The notes: generated by a model from the letters alone, not told the origin. DNA of 64,000 nt from Salvelinus alpinus (GCF_045679555.1 NC_092091.1:85717809-85781808), one strand, 5' to 3'. Positions 21,073 to 30,926 are shown, counted from the first letter of the stretch. A program made the numbers and translations.

Positions 21073-21405
21073 GTACACTACCGTTCAAAAGTTTGGGGTC
21101 ACTTAGAAATGTCCTTGTTTTTGAAAGAAAATCAAATTTTTTGTCCAATAAAATAACATCAAATTGATCAGAAATACAGTTTAGACATTGTTAATGTTGT
21201 AAATGACTATTGTAGCTGGAAACGGCTGATTTTTAATGGAATATCTACTTAGACGTACAGAGGCCCATTATCAGTTACCATCACTCCTGTGTTACAATGT
21301 AACGTTGTGTTAGCTAATCCAAGTTTATCATTTTAAAATGCTAATTGATCATTAGAAAACCCTTTTGCAATTATGTTAGCACAGCTGAAAACTGTTGTGC
21401 TGATT
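21070..21405 (+). mobile_element. Tc1-type terminus (cactaccgttcaaaagtttg), second copy
   Basis: Longer version of the terminus at 18424, continuing through ggaaacggctgatttttaat to about gtgctgatttaa. No transposase frame and no opposite terminus seen. The same junction with the 63-bp unit in both copies shows that the element inserted before the block was duplicated. Confidence 0.75.
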
Positions 21406-21407
21406 TA

Positions 21408-21556
21408 ACAAAGCTTTTGTAAACAGTGTGCAGGCCTTCTTGTTCTTTAACAAAGCTTTTGTCAAGTGTGCAGGTCTTCTTGTTCTTTAACAAAGCTTTT
21501 GTAAACAGTGTGCAGGTCTTCTTGTTCTTTAACAAAGCTTTTGTAAACAGTGTGCA
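21408..21556. repeat. Tandem repeat of about 40 bp, 3-4 copies
   Basis: Unit aacaaagcttttgtaaacag, then tgtgcaggtcttcttgttct, tt. One copy is shortened. Ends at the Harbinger-type terminus. Confidence 0.88.
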
Positions 21557-22053
21557 GGGGCCTGTTGCACAAAAGTAGAATTAAGACATCCGGGATAAAT
21601 GACTCAGCTGAGCTCAATGAAGCCAAAACATGTGCGTCCAGGCTTAATTGGTTGCACAAAGACCAAGCCAGGATGAGCAGACACGGATTCATTAAGCCAG
21701 GTGAAACCAATCCTGGATAGGTGCGCGCTCACGGCTCACTCAAATAGACCCCGCCACAGATCACAGATTAACTGATTTACCATGGCAACTAGAGCCGCGT
21801 ACTTTTCCCCGTCGGAAGCACAAATCCTCATGGAGGCATACGAGGAGGTAAAAGATATAATTAAGAAGAAAGGCAACACCGCCACAGTGATAAAGCAAAG
21901 AGAAAAAGCGTGGCAAAGTATTGCAGACCGCCTGAATGCGTAAGTAGTGCACAATTACACACTCACCGCTCCGCTGAAACATCACAATTACAATTCAAAT
22001 ATTTAATTCACATCTCCAAAAATGCAGTTGTACTGTAATTATGAAACGGTAAA
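21557..22053 (+). mobile_element. PIF/Harbinger-type DNA transposon, 5' part, cut by the assembly gap
   Basis: The left end ggggcctgttgcacaaaa is typical of fish Harbinger elements. Inside is a Myb-like coding exon (see 21782). The element runs into the N gap, so its transposase and right end are unseen. Confidence 0.7.
21782..21939 (+). CDS. Myb/SANT-like DNA-binding protein of a Harbinger element, exon 1
   Basis: ATG at 21782 opens MATRAAYFSPSEAQILMEAY, then EEVKDIIKKKGNTATVIKQR and EKAWQSIADRLNA, with a gtaagt donor at 21940. The Trp and helix pattern (FSPSEAQILMEAYEE, then KAWQSIADRLNA) match the Myb/SANT-like domain that Harbinger elements encode next to their transposase, where it helps DNA binding and nuclear entry. 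About 52 codons are visible and the rest lies beyond the gap. No defects in the visible part. A domesticated host relative (NAIF1-like) is a less likely reading because the Harbinger-type terminus lies 225 bases upstream. Confidence 0.7.
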
Positions 22054-22153
22054 NNNNNNNNNNNNNNNNNNNNNNNNNNNNNNNNNNNNNNNNNNNNNNN
22101 NNNNNNNNNNNNNNNNNNNNNNNNNNNNNNNNNNNNNNNNNNNNNNNNNNNNN
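22054..22153. other. Assembly gap (100 N)
   Basis: Exactly 100 N, a conventional unknown-size scaffold gap. It cuts the Harbinger element on one side and the Ig exon of the inverted SRCR copy on the other, so order, orientation and distance across it are not shown by sequence. Confidence 0.98.
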
Positions 22154-22174
22154 TATCAGGCTGGACCAGGAGAT
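22154..22174 (-). pseudogene. First 21 bases of the Ig exon (copy 2), cut by the gap
   Basis: Reverse complement reads ttacag then atctcctggtccagcctgat, identical to the acceptor and start of the exon at 5829. The rest is in or beyond the gap. Confidence 0.8.
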
Positions 22175-22779
22175 CTGTAACAATAAAAGAGAAGAAGAAA
22201 AACCTCTTCAACTAGTTTCCTATAGATATGACAATAACATCAGCATGTAACAGTGCCAGCCACCCTCCCTCACAGAGCAACATGAGTAGTGGGCCTACAG
22301 TCACTGAGACAACATATGTTGATATCAGGCTTAAGCAGGACATCTGGAACAAGAGGAGAGAAAAAGAAAACGTAGCTCCTCAACTACTTTCCTCATTTAG
22401 ATATGACAATAACATGACATGTGACAGTGGTAGTGAGTAGAGACGTTCACTGAGATAACACTCAAATACAAAAGCATTCTGGGATATTTAGTTTTTCAAC
22501 AGAGGATTATTTTTACGCTCTACGTGGTTCAGCACTCGGCTGTCCGTTCTGTGAGCTTGTGTTGTCTACCACTTCGCGGCTGAGCCGTTGTTGCTCCTAG
22601 ACATGCCACATTAAGTCCCTGAGATCTTCAGTAAGTTCAATCTACTGGCAATGTTTGTCTATGGAGATTGCATGGCGGTGTGCTCAATTTTATACACCTG
22701 TCAGCTACAGGTGTGGCTGAAATAGCCGAATCCACACATGTCCACATACTTTAGGCCATATAGTGTATCTTGTTATGAC

Positions 22780-22947
22780 CTGAGCAGATCACTGTGAGTC
22801 CAGGAAGGAGATCATAACTTCTCCAACACTCCCTCAGTGAAGACTCAGACCCAGAACAGTAAACTCTAAACCCTCTAGTGGTGTTTCCAGGTTGTTCTGA
22901 AACAGTGGAGCCACAACCCATCTGTCTCCACACTACTGCAGCTGATG
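22780..22947 (-). pseudogene. SRCR3 exon, second half only (copy 2)
   Basis: The minus strand reads AAVVWRQMGCGSTVSEQPGN, through RVYCSGSESSLRECWRSYD, to GLTVICSG with donor gtcata (GT at 22779-22778). The first half of the domain and the acceptor are missing; sequence beyond 22947 does not match the left arm. The conserved Cys of VVCRQ is Trp here. Interestingly, the YCSGSESSLREC part is closer to a normal SRCR than the left copy's CCGC cluster. Confidence 0.75.
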
Positions 22948-23195
22948 CTTCCTTTCATACAAATGTTAACCTTGTTTTTCATGAACATCCAGGAGGACTT
23001 TAAAATGCTGTGACTCAAATCCACTCGTTGGGCTTCTTAACGAATCACCTGGTGGGTCGTCGACAAGCTTCATTAATGCAGTAATGAATCGATGTTATAA
23101 GCTCTGAACAAAGTTATATCCTGATTGGTGATTGGCTGGTCTCTCCTCATTACTGATTAGAATTTACACCACAACATTCAATCAGTTTTGTTGAT
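22948..23195. other. Sequence replacing SRCR2 and half of SRCR3 in the right arm
   Basis: About 250 bases with no match in the left arm, sitting where about 560 bases (about 4225-4788) of the left arm would be. No element ends recognised. Either an indel scar or the ancestral state. Confidence 0.55.
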
Positions 23196-23579
23196 GACAC
23201 TGTCAAGGACTAAACACAAATATGTTGGATAAAAGATTGTAGTTTGCTATGTTTGATACTGTAAGAGGTAGAAATGGGTTCTTAGTCACTCAGGATCGGG
23301 TTGGGAATAATGCAGGCAGGAGACAGGAATAAGTTCACTTCACTTTATAGAAAATAAACAGCTGGACATCCATCAGGCAGCTTCACTTCAGTACCATCTG
23401 AACTACAATGATCTGCCCATGAACATCTCCCATAAACCAATATGACAAACACAAATATAATGTTTAAATACATCTGACATCTCTCCCTCTATTTAAATGA
23501 AATAAAAACACATAAAACATGATACATGGTAATATTATATAATGTACAAATAAATCTCTCAATATGACCAGTCTCTTAC

Positions 23580-23891
23580 CTGAACAGGTCACATGATGAT
23601 AATATCCACCATCACAGACACCAGATATTCCTGCTGAGTAGCCACACTGTCCAATAGAAGACTCATGTCCACTGCAACTACTACTATATATTCTGACTCC
23701 TCTTCTTCCATCTTCAACCAGAACTCTAGATTCAGCTACAGGATTCCCACAGTTCAGCTCTCTACACACAACCTTAATCTCTCTCATGCTCCACCCACCA
23801 GGACATAGACCCAACCACTCTTCTATCGCGAAGACTTCCACTGTCCCAGAACAGGAAGTGGTTCCATTCACCAGTCTGACTGAGAGTTCAG
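23580..23891 (-). CDS. SRCR domain exon 1 (copy 2)
   Basis: Minus-strand exon with acceptor tgtttacag before 23891 and donor gtaaga after 23580. 312 nt, phase 1-1, fully open: AELSVRLVNGTTSCSGTVEV, through EEWLGLCPGGWSMREIKVVC, to HHVTCSG, with all eight group-B cysteines. Six nt longer than the left copy (306), with a different loop between the fourth and fifth cysteines. The exon is intact, but its neighbours (SRCR2 lost, SRCR3 half lost) suggest that the gene cannot make the same receptor; a shorter product is possible if the gap holds further exons. Confidence 0.8.
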
Positions 23892-24130
23892 CTGTAAACA
23901 GCAGAGAGGAAAACACAGTGGTGAGGACAGATGATGACAGTGATTCTGTTATTCTAACAGCAGTAATGCTTTGTGGTTGACAAGTATTAGTAGTTCCATA
24001 AAACACTACTTGTTATTGGGTTTTAGAATGGTTTGTATGGACACATGAATTTCTCCATGTGGGATAATAAAGTTGACAAATATTGAACTGCTATACTGCT
24101 ATAATCACTGTAGATTTATACTCTACCTAC

Positions 24131-24160
24131 CTGTTGGACGGACACGTTGAGCCTGGAGAT
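24131..24160 (-). CDS. Mini-exon before SRCR1 (copy 2)
   Basis: 30 nt with acceptor ttctcctcag and donor gtaggt, matching 3256-3285. In phase 1 it reads LQAQRVRPT. Confidence 0.6.
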
Positions 24161-24161
24161 C

Positions 24162-25158
24162 TGAGGAGAAAGAGAGAGACAGAGGAGAAAGGGAGAGACA
24201 GAGGAGAAAGGGAGGAGTCAGAGGAAGAGAGAGGCAGAGGAGAAAGGGAGGAGTCAGAGGACGAGAGAAACAGAGGAGAAAGGGAGGAGTCAGAGGAAGA
24301 GAGAGACAGAGGAGAAAGGGAGGAGTCAGAGGAAGAGAGAGGCAGAGGAGAAAGGGAGGAGTCAGAGGAAGAGAGAGACAGAGGAGAAAGGGAGGAGTCA
24401 GAGGAAGAGAGAAACAAAGGAGAAAGGGAGGAGTCAGAGGAAGAGAGAGACAAAGGAGAAAGGGAGGAGTCAGAGGAAGAGAGAGACAAAGGAGAAAGGG
24501 AGGAGTCAGAGGAAGAGAGAGACAGAGGAGAAAGGGAGGAGTCAGAGGAAGAGAGAGACAGAGGAGAAAGGGAGGAGTCAGAGGACGAGAGGAACAGAGG
24601 AGAAAGGGAGGAGTCAGAGGAAGAGAGAGACAGAGGAGAAAGGGAGGAGTCAGAGGAAGAGAGAGACAGAGGAGAAAGGGAGGAGTCAGAGGAAGAGAGA
24701 GGCAGAGGAGAAAGGGAGGAGTCAGAGGAAGAGAGAGACAGAGGAGAAAGGGAGGAGTCAGAGGAAGAGAGAAACAAAGGAGAAAGGGAGGAGTCAGAGG
24801 AAGAGAGAGACAAAGGAGAAAGGGAGGAGTCAGAGGAAGAGAGAGACAGAGGAGAAAGGGAGGAGTCAGAGGAAGAGAGAGACAGAGGAGAAAGGGAGGA
24901 GTCAGAGGAAGAGAGAGACAGAGGAGAAAGGGAGGAGTCAGAGGAAGAGAGAGACAGAGGAGAAAGGGAGGAGTCAGATGAAGAGAGAGACAGAGGAGAA
25001 AGGGAGGAGTCAGAGGAAGAGAGAGGCAGAGGAGAAAGGGAGGAGTCAGAGGAAGAGAGAGAGACAGAGGAGAAAGAGAGACAGAGGAGAAAGGGAGGAG
25101 TCAGAGGAAGAGAGAGACAGAGGAGAAAGGGAGGAGTCAGAGGAAGAGAGAGACAGAG
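24162..25158 (-). repeat. 36-bp minisatellite, about 28 copies (right arm)
   Basis: Reverse complement of the array at 2743-3254. On the plus strand the unit is gaggagaaagggaggagtca, then gaggaagagagagaca. Its Glu/Arg-rich frame of 366 codons is an artefact of a unit length divisible by three. Confidence 0.95.
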
Positions 25159-25626
25159 GTTAAATCAACATGACCTTTCATGATGTGATGGGAAGACAGG
25201 TTTATCATGAGGTTTCACATGTGTTTGGTTACATAGTGTCCAATGTTCTTCTGTGTGATAAAACAGCAAACATTAAGAGTGTTTATTTATCAGACCCACA
25301 TATATAATAAATATACTATAATATACTATATTCATATGCTTTTAGTACTCACACATGAATCATATCCTGTTTGCAGGTCATGTGTTGTTTTGAGCCAGCA
25401 GTAAAAACACACTGACAGAACAGTTCCTTTTATGGCCACTAGGTGATAATCTGGTGTCACAGACGCAGGACTGAAGACTAAAGAGAAGCATTGCCCCAAT
25501 TATCTCTCCTTTCTCCTAAAGTGTACACTTGTTCCCTTCACTGAAATGACTGGTAAACTAAATATGGTGGAAACGCCCACTTGATAACAGAAGGTAGAGT
25601 CCTCTGAGTGGAACGGTGGGAGACAA
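25159..25626 (-). other. 5' region of SRCR copy 2, homologous to 2271-2742
   Basis: Matches the left arm in reverse complement, for example ttatcatgaggtttcacatg and gactggtaaactaaatatgg. No coding exon with a start codon found. Confidence 0.6.
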
Positions 25627-26085
25627 ACAGTACCTCCTCTCCCCTTCTCCTTTCCTCCCCCTCTCCACTCCCCTCCCCCTCTCTTCCCCCTCCTCTCCTC
25701 TCCTCCTCTCCCCCTTTCATCTTCTCCCCCTCCCCTCTCATCACCCCTCCTCTTCTCTCCCTCCCCCTGTCCCCTCCCCCTCTTCTCTACTCTCCTCTCC
25801 TCCCCCTCTCCTCTATTCTTCTCCCCCTCTTCTCTTCTACCCCAGTCCTCTTCTCTCCCTCTCCTCTTCTCCCCCTCTACTCCCCCCTCCCCTCTCCTCT
25901 TCTTCTCCTCTTCTCTCCCTCTCCTCTTCTCTTCTCTCCCTCTCCTCTTCTCTCCACTCCTCTTCTGACCTTCTCTTCTCCTCTTCTGACCCTCTCTTCT
26001 CCTCTTCTCCCCCTCTCCACTTTTTACAATCTCATTTTCTCACCCTATCTTCTGCCCCTCTCCTCTCCTCTTCTCTATTCTCCGT
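25627..26085. repeat. CT-rich block, mirror of 1549-2270
   Basis: Degenerate ctctcctcttctcccc sequence. Ser/Pro/Leu frames here are artefacts. Confidence 0.92.
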
Positions 26086-26990
26086 TTTACTAGCGTTTAA
26101 GAGCAGTTGGAGGCCAAGGAAGGAGTGTTGTATGGCATTGAATCTCATTTGGAGGTTAGTTAACACAGTGTCCAAAGAAGAGCCAGAAGTATACAGAATG
26201 GTGTCGTCTGCGTAGAGGTGGATCAGGGAATCACCAGCAGCAAGAGCGACATCGTTGATATATACAGAGAAAAGAGTCGGCTCGAGAATTTAACCATGTG
26301 GAACCCCCATAGAGACTGCCAGAGGTCCGGACAACAGGCCCTCCGATTTGACACACTGAACTCTGTCTGAGAAGTATTAGTGAACCAGGCGAGGCAGTCA
26401 TTAGAGAAACCAAGGCTGTTGAGTCTGCCGATAAAAATACAGTGATTGACAGAGTCGAAAGCCTTGGCCAGGTCGATGAAGACGGCTGCACAGTACTGTA
26501 TTGTATCGATGGCAGTTATGATATCATTTAGGACCTTGAGCGTGGCTGAGGTGTAACCCTGACCAGCTCGAAAACCGAACTGCACAGCGGGTACGGTGGG
26601 ATGCGAAATGGTCAGTGATCTGTTTAATAACTTGGCTTTCGAAGACTTTAGATAGGCAGGGCAGGATGGATATAGGTCTGTAACAGTTTGGGTCTAGAGT
26701 GTCACCCCCTTTGAAGAGGGGGATGACCGCGGCAGCCCTCCAATCTTTAGGGATCTCGGACGAAACGAAAGAGAGGTTGAACAGGCTGGTAATAGGGGTT
26801 GCAACAATGGCGACGGATAATTAAAGAAAGAGAGGGTCCAGATTGACTAGCCCAGCTGATTTGTACGGGTCAAGGTTTTGCAGCTCTTTCAGAACATCTG
26901 CTATCTGGATTTGGGTGAAGGAGAAGCTGGGGAGGCTTGGGCAAGTAGCTGCGGGGGGTGCGGAGCTGTTGGCCGGGGTTGGGCTAGCTC
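26086..26990 (-). mobile_element. LINE reverse transcriptase fragment, inverted copy of 639-1548
   Basis: Minus strand reads QFGFRAGQGYTSATLKVLND and FIDLAKAFDSVNHCIFIG, then changes frame after LAWFTN; SLYISTMSLLLL is the shifted frame. Its boundaries with CT-rich sequence match those in the left arm, so this is one ancestral insertion carried in both arms. Its FIDLAKAFDS block is closer to functional relatives than the left copy's AKDFDS. Confidence 0.85.
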
Positions 26991-27574
26991 CTCTTCTCTC
27001 TCTTCTCCTCTTCTCCCCCTCTCCTCTTCCCTTCTCCTCTCCTCCCCTCTTCTTCCCCCCTCTCCTCTCCTCCCCCGTTCTTCTCCACTTCTCCCTGTCT
27101 CGTCTCCCCCCTTCTCCCCCTCTCTTCTCCTCTTCTCCCCCTCTCTTCTCCTCTTTCCACTCTCTCCTCTTCACCTTCTACTCTCCTCTTCTCCCCCTCT
27201 CCTCTCACCTTCTCTTCTCCTCTTCTGACCCTTTCTTCTCTTCTTCTCCCCATTCTACTCTTCTCGTCACCCCTCCCTTCTCCCCCTCTCTTCTCCCCTT
27301 CTCTCCCTCCCTCCTCTTCTCCCCTCTCCCCCCTCTTCTCCCCCTCTCCCCTTCTCCTCCACTCTTCTTCCCCCCTCTCCTCCTCTTCTTCCCCTCTCTT
27401 CTCCGCTTCTCCCCCCTTCCCCCCCTCTCTTCTCCTCCTCTCCTCTTCTGCCCCTTTCTTCACTTCTTCTCCCCATTCGACTCTTCTCTTCACCCCTCTC
27501 CTCTTCTCCCTCCCATCTCCCCCCTCACTTTTCCTCTTCTCCCCCTCTCTTCTCCCCTTCTCTCCCTCTACTTT
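26988..27574. repeat. CT-rich block, mirror of 1-638
   Basis: Degenerate ctcttctccccctctcctct. It ends at tctactttcc where a Tc1-type end begins, which marks the visible limit of the right arm. Confidence 0.92.
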
Positions 27575-27757
27575 CCGACCGTTCCATAGGTGCTTGTTCA
27601 TTAATTGTTTATGTTTCACTGAACAAGCATGGGAAACAGTGTTTAAACCCTTTACAATGAAGATCTGTGAAGTTATTTGGATTTTTACAAATGATCATTG
27701 AAAGACAGGGTCCTGAAAAAGGGACCTCTTTTTTTTGTTGCTGAATTTACAAGCTTC
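27575..27757 (+). mobile_element. Tc1-type element end fragment
   Basis: ccgttccataggtgcttgtt, then aaacagtgtttaaacccttt, then gacagggtcctgaaaaaggg and a T-rich end. This is one terminus of a salmonid Tc1-type element as I remember it, without transposase. Confidence 0.65.
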
Positions 27758-28075
27758 AACGGCTGACTTCAAATATCCACATCAATGTGAAAGACACCAG
27801 AGCATAAAACAGCTGACTGGGAATGTAATTTTTTTTATATGTAAAAATATAAAAAGGCAGACATCAAAGGAATTACTTAGGCCTTCAATCGACAAGGACG
27901 CATAACGACAAACAGACTCAAGCAAAGAATGAAGAAAATTATGAAATACAAAAGGAAAATCTACACATTAAAGGAAAAATCCACCCGCAACCACTCATTG
28001 TTTTTAATTTACTGTGTAAAATAACACTAATGTGTGAGAACAATCATTTTTGTTAACAGATCTTTCCTTTCTGCG
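27758..28075. other. Unassigned spacer
   Basis: AT-rich, with ttttttttatatgtaaaaat. No feature recognised. Confidence 0.5.
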
Positions 28076-28668
28076 TTATAATAAGGTTGGTAGAAATATG
28101 GAAAATCGTTGAGGAAATCTGTTGCAGCTCAAATCGAGTACAAAATCCACAATGTAATGATCTCACCTAAACAAACTGCACTATCAATTTAGGAGTCTCA
28201 AATCTCACCATATTCAACCTGCAGATCGATGTCTCACAGAGTGGAGTTTAAATCACAACGCAGATATACTTTTGAGGAGATGGGAAACCATGACGATGCT
28301 ACGTCATTGGCCCACGCGGTGCATTCTGGGCGGTTCTGGGACAGGGATCGCTCTCCTTCACGGAGTGAATGGGAGTTTACTGGGCGCTAGCTCAAAAACC
28401 TAACATTTACACGAATTTAGTCAACAAGAAGTACAACATTACTAATCTTTTCCGAGATGTGAGGTAATTAACTTGCTATCTGTAATATCGTATAGCTTTG
28501 GAATCGTGGCATTACATACTTTCGAAGAAAATAGGCACATTTCTCGACATAAAGTACACTGACTATGAGAAGGGATTGCGTGACGATTATCTTAACAACC
28601 GCGTGACGCAGCATGACAACTTGAACGTGATTGGTCAACAGTCTGCTGGGAAGGGCGTTATACATTGT
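28076..28668 (+). repeat. Long repeat, copy 1 (matches 59229-59857)
   Basis: Shares ataataaggttggta, cacctaaacaaactgcacta and ttttccgagatgtgag with the copy at 59229. It continues at 29930-30010 after an insertion of about 1.26 kb that holds the SINEs. Contains a gcggtgcattctggg motif of promoter type. In the 59-kb copy an ATG lies in line with a short frame (MSMNFVKKKYNIKDIFRD) ending at a gtgaga donor; here that ATG is lost. The far end reads gttgccgaccccctg, which resembles a hAT terminus. Confidence 0.7.
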
Positions 28669-28721
28669 ACCATTAAATTGGATTCCTTTCTCCTTTCTAT
28701 AATGTCTCTGGTGTAACAGTG

Positions 28722-29018
28722 TAACGGGGTCTCCCGGGTGGCGCAGTGGTCTAGGGCACTGCATCGCAGTGCTAGCTGCGCCACCAGAGTCTCTGGGTTC
28801 GCGCCCAGGCTGGGCTGGGTTCGCGCCCAGGCTCTGTCGCAGCCGGCCGCAACCGGGAGATCCGTGGGGCGACGCACAATTGGCATAGCGTCGTCCGGGT
28901 TAGGGAGGGTTTGGCCGGTAGGGAGGGTTTGGCGGTAGGGATATCCTTGTCTCAGTATGTAAAAATGTAATAAAAATGTATGCACTCTACTGTAAGTCGC
29001 TCTGGATAAGATGTAAAA
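28722..29018 (+). mobile_element. tRNA-derived SINE of salmonid type
   Basis: Starts ggggtctcccgggtggcgca with an A-box-like tggcgcagtgg and B-box-like ggttcgcgccc, then the body gcgacgcacaattggcatag and gtcgtccgggttaggg, and ends ctctactgtaagtcgctctg. The stretch containing the B box (about 20 bases) is duplicated in tandem in this copy. No protein coding. Confidence 0.85.
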
Positions 29019-29021
29019 ATG

Positions 29022-29342
29022 TAGTATAACTTTACGGCGTCCCCTCGCCCCGATAGGGGCGCGAACCAGGGACCCTCTGCACACATCAACAACTGTCACC
29101 CACGAAGCGTCGTTACCCATCGCTCCACAAAAGCCGCGGCCCTCGCAGAGCAAGGGGCAACACTACATCTAGGTTTCAGAGCAAGTGACGTAACTGATTG
29201 AAATGCTAGTAGCGCGTACCCGCTAACTAGCTAGCCATTTCACATCCGTTACACACACCCCCCTTTCAACCTCCTCCTTTTTCCGCAGCAACCAGTGATC
29301 CGGGTCAACAGCATCAATGTAACAGTATAACTTTACGGCGTC
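29022..29342 (-). mobile_element. Second tRNA-like SINE, reverse orientation, between 18-bp direct repeats
   Basis: Direct repeats gtataactttacggcgtc at about 29022 and 29326 bracket it. On the minus strand it shows gcgatgggtaacgacgcttc and the B-box-like ggttcgcgccc. A second direct repeat, ttcacatccgttacac, lies at about 29239 and 29344. The bracket could be a target-site duplication or part of a local tandem duplication. Confidence 0.5.
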
Positions 29343-29929
29343 TTTCACATCCGTTACACTGGCAAAGGCACCACGCAATGCATCCTGGACTAAAGAGGCA
29401 GACAAATAGGAGAAACGTATTAGACCCTCCGTTAAATAACCAATTTCCAAAGGCAGGAACATCACAGAAATATGATCAATGGCTCATTCAAGAGAAGACC
29501 TCCCGAGTTATATCGTCCATTATTGAAATCTGACGTGTATGAATAACGTTTTGGCGATCTAAAAGTCATATTCCTATTAACTTCCAGTGTAGTGAGAGAC
29601 TTTATCACGGTGCTACGTCATACCGGACATATTTCTGCCTGCTTGAAGGCAAATAACTCAGATACACATGAAAACATGAAATGACGCAGGGAATCGATAG
29701 AACATCACTCAGAAATGAACAAAAACAATACAATATTTAACCTTTACCTTAACCTGCACCGCTGATTGGACAGCGCCTCCATACAGGAAGGCAATACATA
29801 GTGGGGCTCCGTGGCCTGTGGTTGAATGAACAACGTTTCTGTCCAGTAGCCAGCTACAAATATTCAGGTTGCGGGCAGTTAAACATTTTTTGGGCACAGT
29901 TGAGTAGCATAAAATACTTATATGGAAAT
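29343..29929. other. Unassigned spacer
   Basis: No gene or repeat family recognised; minus-strand frames are short and without familiar motifs. Confidence 0.5.
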
Positions 29930-30010
29930 AATTACAGTCACGCAGATCTTTAGAAATTGTAGGATCAATTGTAAATTTGCCCTAATGAAAAACGTTGCCG
30001 ACCCCCTGCT
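29930..30010 (+). repeat. End of the long repeat, copy 1
   Basis: cacgcagatctttagaaatt through ttgccgaccccctgctataa matches 59858-59935. It completes the copy interrupted at 28668. Confidence 0.75.
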
Positions 30011-30518
30011 ATAATGTATATGAAGTCACCCTTGTGGAGCGGTTCGTATTGTGTACTATGACAGTGTCATTGTCTCATGTGCTTCCCAACAAAAGTGTTG
30101 CTCTGCATTCAGAGATGTTCCTTATGATGTCTGCACCCAGCTCATTTTGTATTTGCCTGTCTGCATTATTCACCAGCGAAAGGAAACGTTCTGTGAATAC
30201 TGAAGCATTGCATCAACAAGGTGGCTCTGATAATATTGAAACATTGTATAAATGAACGAGGTGTCTAGGAGAAACTGAAACATTTAGTATCAACAAGACA
30301 ACTCTGAGAATATTCATATTGCAACATAGTAGTCAACACGAAGGCAGCACGGGCCAGTTTGTCTGTCTGATATTATTGTGTTGCCTACGCAGCATCTGGG
30401 TGCTCATTATATACTAAAAACAGCCCTACATCCACACTATAGATAAATAACTTAGCAATATTTAATGACCTTATGCAGCAATATTGATCTGTTCATCTTT
30501 TAATTCAGGAAGATGGAC
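30011..30518. other. Unassigned spacer
   Basis: No gene recognised; contains a short degenerate repeat of caacaaggtggctctgataa-like phrases at 30210-30310. Confidence 0.45.
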
Positions 30519-30926
30519 AAGCAACACTGATGGAGTGAGAGGTGGAAATGCATTATACCAGAGGTAGGTAGACTACAGGTAGGGATTAGGATGCAGACAG
30601 AGCAACACTGATGGAGTGAGAGGTGGAAATGCATTATACCAGAGGTAGGTAGACTACAGGTAGGGATTAGGATGCAGACAGAGCAACACTGATGGAGTGA
30701 GAGGTGGAAATGCATTATACCAGAGGTAGGTAGACTACAGGTAGGGATTAGGATGCAGACAGAGTAACACTGATGGAGTGAGAGGTGGAAATGCATTATA
30801 CCAGAGGTAGGTAGACTACAGGTAGGGATTAGGATGCAGACAGAGCAACACTGATGGAGTGAGAGGTGGAAATGCATTATACCAGAGGTAGGTAGACTAC
30901 AGGTAGGGATTAGGATGCAGACAGAG
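30519..30926. repeat. 81-bp tandem repeat, 5 copies
   Basis: Unit agcaacactgatggagtgag, then aggtggaaatgcattatacc, agaggtaggtagactacagg, tagggattaggatgcagaca, g. Nearly identical copies. Because 81 is divisible by 3, the minus strand shows a 27-residue repeat frame, which is an artefact. Confidence 0.95.

Noticed and set aside
21995-22211. Frames with runs of X
   Set aside because: They span the N gap.
24083-25183. 366-codon Glu/Arg-rich frame
   Set aside because: It is the 36-bp array read in one frame; the real exon here is the mini-exon on the other strand.
1-27574. Inverted arms as a pure assembly palindrome
   Set aside because: The arms differ in exon length, array copy number, a deletion and many substitutions, so they are separate loci even if the join at the gap is uncertain.
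28635-29153. 172-codon minus-strand frame
   Set aside because: It runs through two SINEs and has no domain; composition and position explain it.
30500-30877. 125-codon frame with a 27-residue repeat
   Set aside because: Artefact of the 81-bp array.
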